Source: Theobroma cacao (lineage: Eukaryota > Streptophyta > Magnoliopsida > Malvales > Malvaceae). Taken from it: 64,000 nucleotides of DNA. The translations under genes and the position numbers were made by a program. Positions 59,288 through 64,000 of the stretch are shown piece after piece (positions within the stretch are counted from its first letter, which is position 1; every line of letters begins with the position of its first letter). Under the pieces are notes generated by a model. That model saw nothing but the letters and a program-made list of their open reading frames with translations, was not told the DNA's origin and ran no database searches. The stretch covers positions 1,898,936 to 1,962,935 of the forward strand of contig NC_030854.1 in the NCBI RefSeq assembly GCF_000208745.1, read 5' to 3'.

Positions 59288-60384
59288 GTTGATTTAGCCG
59301 GGTTGATTGGTTGGATTGTAAATCTTTTGCAACAGTTTGTTGTAGGCTTTTGTTTCACTCTTTTGTAGTTTGATGGTTTAGTTTTTTAATTTTTAGTTTC
59401 TATTATTAGAATGTATTTTGATTTCAATCTGAAATGAAATTTGTCTCAGAATTTCATGTTGAAATCCAATTTGAGTTCTTAATATTTGCTTTTAAAAATT
59501 GGGATTTCCTGGTCTCATTTCTAGGGTTCCTTTAAAATTGGGATATCTGTTGGTAGCTTGGATTATACCAGTGGGCTATCCGGTAGAATCCCCTAAACTG
59601 GTTAATTGAGCTATAAATCGTCGGATAACAAATCAAGAAATTGCATTGGTATGCCGACATTAACATCTTCAAGGAATTGAACTCTAAATTAATTAGTTGA
59701 TTTTTTTCCTAAGACTGGTTATTAATTGGTCAATCCATGTTTAACTCAGTTCTCATTCCATGCCTTTGCTGGAGTGAAGAGAAGACACGTGCTGATGGGT
59801 GATGGAAGTGTAAATCATAAAGCTGAAGGAAAATTAGCCGCCAAGCCACATTTGTCAATCAACTCAGATATTTTTTACTAATTACTCTATATTTTATTTG
59901 ATTTCTTTTATTTTAGCTTAGTAGTTTTATAATCTTTTAATTCGAAATCAAATAATTTAATTTAATTTTATCTTTCATTTTACAGTTTTTTTATCAATCT
60001 TCATTTTGAAAATATTTATTTGAATTAAAAAATATTGAGACATAAAATTAGAACACAAATCATTTCATTGTTGAAGTCTAACTTGGATGAAATTAAATTA
60101 AACGTGGTTGGGAGTTTGAAAGACTGATTTCAAAACGCTGTAGGGGTGTCGCACGTGACTATACAAGTATGCTTCTTTTTGGGTTTTCTAAAAATTTTAA
60201 ATCTCATAGTTTTTGAAAGTTGAATTGCTTGCACTTCAAAGACAATTTTGCGTATGCCGTGACCACAATATTTTTGTTATTTGGATTGAGATGGATGATA
60301 AGATAGTAGTAAATATGACATGGTTAAAATACGTATCAAGTTTCTGTATATATATATTTTGTTCAATTTAATATTTGTAATCAT
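59288..60384. other. H4 3' flank and AT-rich spacer
   Basis: About 59288-59470 is the likely H4 3'UTR. The rest is spacer with AT-rich blocks; no coding or RNA gene is seen. Confidence 0.5.
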
Positions 60385-62255
60385 AATCACAATATTGTAG
60401 TCTCTTGATTTAAAAATTATTTTAATTTAGTCTCTTTTTTAATAGTATCTAATTTTGCCAATAAACATATCAATATCAATATCGACATTGTGAGACCCTG
60501 TCAAGCTCGATTAAAAGACAGTATTGTATCAAGTGGTACAACTAAGTTACATCGAGCCTTGAACTAGTTCAAATAGAAATTTTAAGAGGAATTTGAAAAT
60601 TTTGAAACCCACAGAATGACTTAGAATAGTGATTCGGAGTTCAAGATCCAGTTTGAAGTCCATCAGGAAAATTGACCGATTAAGGACAAAACGGTCATTT
60701 TATCATTTGATGATAAAATAGAGATTTTTAGCCAAGATTTGATCACATTTGACCAAGAATAATTATATGAAATATAATTATGATTATTGGAGTATAAAAT
60801 GATGTTTATTAGTGAAAAATTGTGATTCTCGGTATTTTTGGAGTACAAAGGTAAAATGATAATTTTGCCACTAAATGACTAAACGGGAATTTTTATAAAA
60901 TGATTTTTGCCCCATTTGGTTAATATTGATCAATATTAGTGTTATTTGAGGTTGAAAAATAGAAATAATTTGATTCTGATACATTTCAGAGTATAGGGGC
61001 AAAATCGTAATTTTTCAGCCCCGGGGGCAAATCGATAAATTATTCTCCCCAACACTTGTCAAGACCAAGAGATTTTAATTGTGGTAGGATTGGATAAATA
61101 CCAGAATATTTGTGGTGGAAAATTAAGAAGAAAAAGTCAAAAAGTTAAAAATTTGGGCCAATAAGCATGTGACACGTGGCATGCTTGATTATTTTATTAT
61201 TTTCTATAGAAATCAGCTCATTAAATCCCCAATTCTCTCACCATATTCGTCCTAGGCAACCAGCAACAAGAACAAAGGAAGAACAAAGGGAAAAACAAGA
61301 AAACTTAGGTGGAAATTCAAAGAAAAAGTGAAGAAATTAAGAAAACAAGTTGGGTAAGTTAGAATTTCTTTAATTCTCCTTGATACCTAGCTTACCCATG
61401 CTTTTGTTCTTGATTTCCATAGTTGAATATTGAGTTATCATGATGAATTCAATTCTGAAAAATGGGTATGGAAGAGGAATTGTTGTTGGAATAATTTGAT
61501 TTTAGACTATGTTAGTGTTTAGGGATAGTTAAGCATGGTTATTAACAAAAACACAAAAGAAATATTCAATTTCTCTAGGGTTCCTTGTTGGTCGAACTAT
61601 GAGGGTTGAATATCAATAGAAGATTGTCTTTATTTCAAGGAAAATAGCTTGAAAAATGATGAATTAAGGTGAAACAATTATGTAAAAAAAATTTTGGTGC
61701 ATGTGCACCAAATGACCGAATTTTTCTATAAGGAACTGTGCGAGTTTTAATGCTAAATTTAGCTTTATTTAAATGGTATATGGTAAATTAAGGTATTAGA
61801 GGAAAAATAGATTAATTTGGAAGTGATTTGGACACAATCGCCAATTAATCGGGTGATCGATCAAATTTAATCGATATTGCGATTAAGCGATAATCAGACG
61901 TATTTTTTCATTTACATATCAAGCATTAGTAATTTAAATTAGTTTATGTCAATTTAGGGACAATATAGTAAATTCTTCGATTTTGTTATTTGTCAAGGTA
62001 GTGAGACATCCGAAAAAGGTAAAGGAATTGCGCTTGAGGACTATTAGTCCGAGTGCACCAGGAATCTGAATTTTTTGACACTTGTGAGTGGACTGCCTTC
62101 AAAACTTGTTTTGGGAAATATAATATAATTGTCACCAATTTGAATGAATTATAAAGTTTTTCATGAAAACAAGTACCTTGGGAACAAGCTTTTGAAAAAT
62201 GGTTTTATGTTGTAATATGTGATTGCTATGGATTCGTGCACTATTGTATTATGAT

Positions 62256-62256
62256 G

Positions 62257-62296
<40 letters not shown>

Positions 62297-62297
62297 T
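62256..62297 (+). repeat. (AT)n(GT)n compound microsatellite
   Basis: A run of AT units from about 62256 to 62277 passes directly into GT units to about 62297, inside the solo LTR. Confidence 0.9.
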
Positions 62298-62410
62298 GTG
62301 CATGATGAATGATATTGTATATAATGATTGTAACCGTGTGTGTGCACGAGGTGGAGAATGCACATGTCGGTGATGGTGGTGGCGTGAGAGATAGATGATG
62401 ATAGTGCCCG

Positions 62411-62517
62411 TGTGCACGATGTAGGGGGATGTACACGATAGCACTGATTGTGCACGATGTAGGGGGATGCACATGATGGTGCCGCCTATGTACACGATGT
62501 GGGGGGATGTACATGAG
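62411..62517 (+). repeat. Minisatellite, 38-40-bp period
   Basis: Units begin at 62411, 62449 and 62489 with TGTGCACGATG or TGTACACGATG followed by a G-rich tract (tagggggatg or tggggggatg); a more diverged unit starts near 62339. The palindromic cores TGCACA and GTACA recur in each unit. Confidence 0.85.
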
Positions 62518-63504
62518 CTAGGAGTGATTATGATGATATTGATGTTTGTCTATGTAATTATGTATATCTAGATTTATAAAATGAAAGCTTATGAATGTGA
62601 TATATGGTTGGCATATATGTGAAATTTGACACATTGTACTTTGAGAATTTTCATGAGTTTTATGTTGATTTTGTTAGTTTAGCAAGATGGCTTTTTGTTG
62701 AGTGAGGGAAAATGTTTCTCTTGTTGCTCTATTTTCGCTGCAGCAAAAGTCATACTCGCTGCAGCCAGAAACTCTCAAGTTTGAGGACCTTTCACCAGAA
62801 CTGGTTCTCACTGCAGCGAAAAACTTTTTGTTTTTGGGTAACAATTTCGCTGCAGCGAAAAACTTTCTGTTTTGTCTCCTATCTTGTCCAATTGCTGCCC
62901 TATTTTTCACTTCTTTGCTACCATATCTGAGCATGGACTTCCAACATTTATGATAAAATGAGTTAAGTTTAAAATGATGGGTTTTTAATATGAATGAAAC
63001 TAAATTGCATTGTTTTGAAACAAGTGCATCATGATTTTAAATTATCCCTTATTGTTGTTGCTTGTTCCCTTTCTTGTTCACTCACTGGGTTTATACTCAC
63101 CATTTTCAAATTCGTATTTTCAGATCACGAGGCAGCCGATAACTAGGACAAGGTGTCCTTGTAGACCTGTGTCCATCTTTTGGTAGGTGTCTCGGCATTC
63201 GGTAGCTGTATATTCATCCGAGTCACTCCGCTGGAAGTCGAGTGTTATTTTGTTTTGTATAGACGAACTTAATGTAAATTATTAGAATACATGTTGTAGA
63301 CATTGTATGTAAATTTTTAAGGAGCAATGCCAGTACGAGTTGGCAATGTATATCACTATTTTGATTCAAAGTTATGAAATATGACTTAGTGATATTAGAT
63401 GGAATTATAAGTAAGATAAATAATAGGCTTACTTAGGTTTAGTGGATTACGTCCATTGGGCCATTGCGCCGGTCATAGCCCGAAATTTGGGTCGTGACAG
63501 ACAT

Positions 63505-64000
63505 AGTACATTTTGATGATGTGGCATGACTCGTGGCACTAATATGATGACGTGGTGCCATGTGGCAAATCAAAAATTTTTTTAAAAAAATTGTGTCACG
63601 TCATAAGAACTAAATTTAATAAAAATATATAATATGGAAACTAAAGTGAACAAAATTGAGATGTTGAGAGACTAAATTAATTTATTTTTTTGAAAAACAA
63701 AATTTTAAGTGAATGATAGATATACTTATTAGTAAGCCAAATACTTAAGTGTAAAAATTTGATGGTGTTAAAAAATATATATATAATTTTCTTACTTGAT
63801 TATTTGATTATAGAACATGTACATTACTTTATCTTCTTTTCAAAAATTAAGTTTGAATTCTCCTTCTATAAAAAAAATTTTGAAAAAAATTTATTAGTTA
63901 AATTCAAATTTAGATAAATGAATTGCATTATGTTGGACTAAAATAATATAAAAAGTCTAAATAATTTTTTTCGTTTATTTATAATAGTACAAAAATTTGA
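63505..64000. other. Right-edge spacer
   Basis: Apart from the right half of the older repeat (to about 63680), this stretch is AT-rich and contains no visible gene up to the window edge. Confidence 0.5.

Larger units (their letters stand above)
60489..63499. mobile_element. Solo LTR of about 3.0 kb with 5-bp target duplication
   Basis: The sequence starts TGTGAGACCCTG at 60489 and ends GGGTCGTGACA at 63499, with TG...CA termini, and is flanked on both sides by gacat (60484-60488 and 63500-63504). No gag-pol coding remains, no primer-binding site follows, and there is no second LTR, so it is best read as a solo LTR left by recombination between the two LTRs of one element. Ty3/gypsy affiliation is suggested by the great length and the terminal sequences but is not proven. 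Inside are an AT/GT microsatellite, a 38-40-bp minisatellite and four CTGCAG-centred repeats. Confidence 0.8.
60385..63680. repeat. Older inverted-ended repeat that hosts the solo LTR
   Basis: The flanks of the solo LTR look like two halves of one element: the left half contains tagtctcttgattt and taatttagtctctt near 60397-60440, and the right half ends gttgagagactaaattaa (63663-63680), its rough inverse. The right half also has gatgacgtggtgccatgtgg at about 63548-63567. Boundaries are approximate. Confidence 0.5.

Noticed and set aside
62161..62514. His/Thr-rich frames in three overlapping readings
   Set aside because: They are translations of the AT/GT microsatellite and the minisatellite inside the solo LTR.
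62256..62517. CRISPR-like regular repeats
   Set aside because: Eukaryotic LTR minisatellite with diverged units and no constant spacer design.

Overview
The window looks like nuclear DNA of a core eudicot plant. It has AT-rich intergenic DNA, intron-rich genes with GT-AG junctions, plant-specific families (ATL RING-H2 ligases, GT14 glucuronosyltransferase-like, SAWADEE, KNL2, FUSC-type membrane protein) and plant LINE, Copia and LTR debris. Protein style suggests a rosid, possibly Malvaceae, but the species cannot be fixed from sequence alone. Two single-base unknowns (5375, 11242) show it is a draft assembly.

Layout, left to right. 1-5 kb: a first coding exon running off the left edge (-), then a four-exon GT14 glycosyltransferase (-). 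7.7-10 kb: two neighbouring ATL-type RING-H2 E3 ligase genes (-). 10-15 kb: intergenic DNA with long poly(C) tracts. 15-17.7 kb: an HSP20-like (alpha-crystallin fold) protein (+) with a long leader carrying three upstream ORFs, one apparently assembled by splicing. 19.9-22.9 kb: a two-exon cytosolic HSC70 (-) with a perfect heat-shock element. 26.1-29.9 kb: a five-exon SAWADEE-domain chromatin protein (+). 31.6-39.2 kb: a FUSC-family membrane protein (+) whose promoter/first-exon block is tandemly duplicated; the second copy has a 2-bp deletion and a LINE insertion. 39.8-41 kb: the 37-residue OST4 subunit (-) and a tRNA-His (-).

42.3-50.2 kb: a broken RRM gene (-) head-to-head with a nine-exon KNL2 kinetochore gene (+), which converges on a six-exon ORC2 gene (-). 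52-58 kb: AT-rich inverted-repeat elements, a 5' Copia fragment (-) and a decayed LINE (+). 59 kb: an intronless histone H4. 60.4-63.7 kb: a 3,011-bp solo LTR with a perfect 5-bp target duplication, nested in another repeat.

Several genes serve chromatin or chromosome biology (SAWADEE protein, KNL2, ORC2, H4) and two serve protein folding (HSC70, HSP20-like), but nothing shows co-regulation; their proximity is probably chance. The clearest points of novelty are the duplicated and decayed first exon of the FUSC gene with GC-AG introns, the uORF-rich leader of the HSP20-like gene, the spliced ATG-ATG junction of OST4, and an AT-rich inverted-repeat element family in at least four copies. All gene models were read by eye from splice signals and reading frame; none was checked against transcripts.
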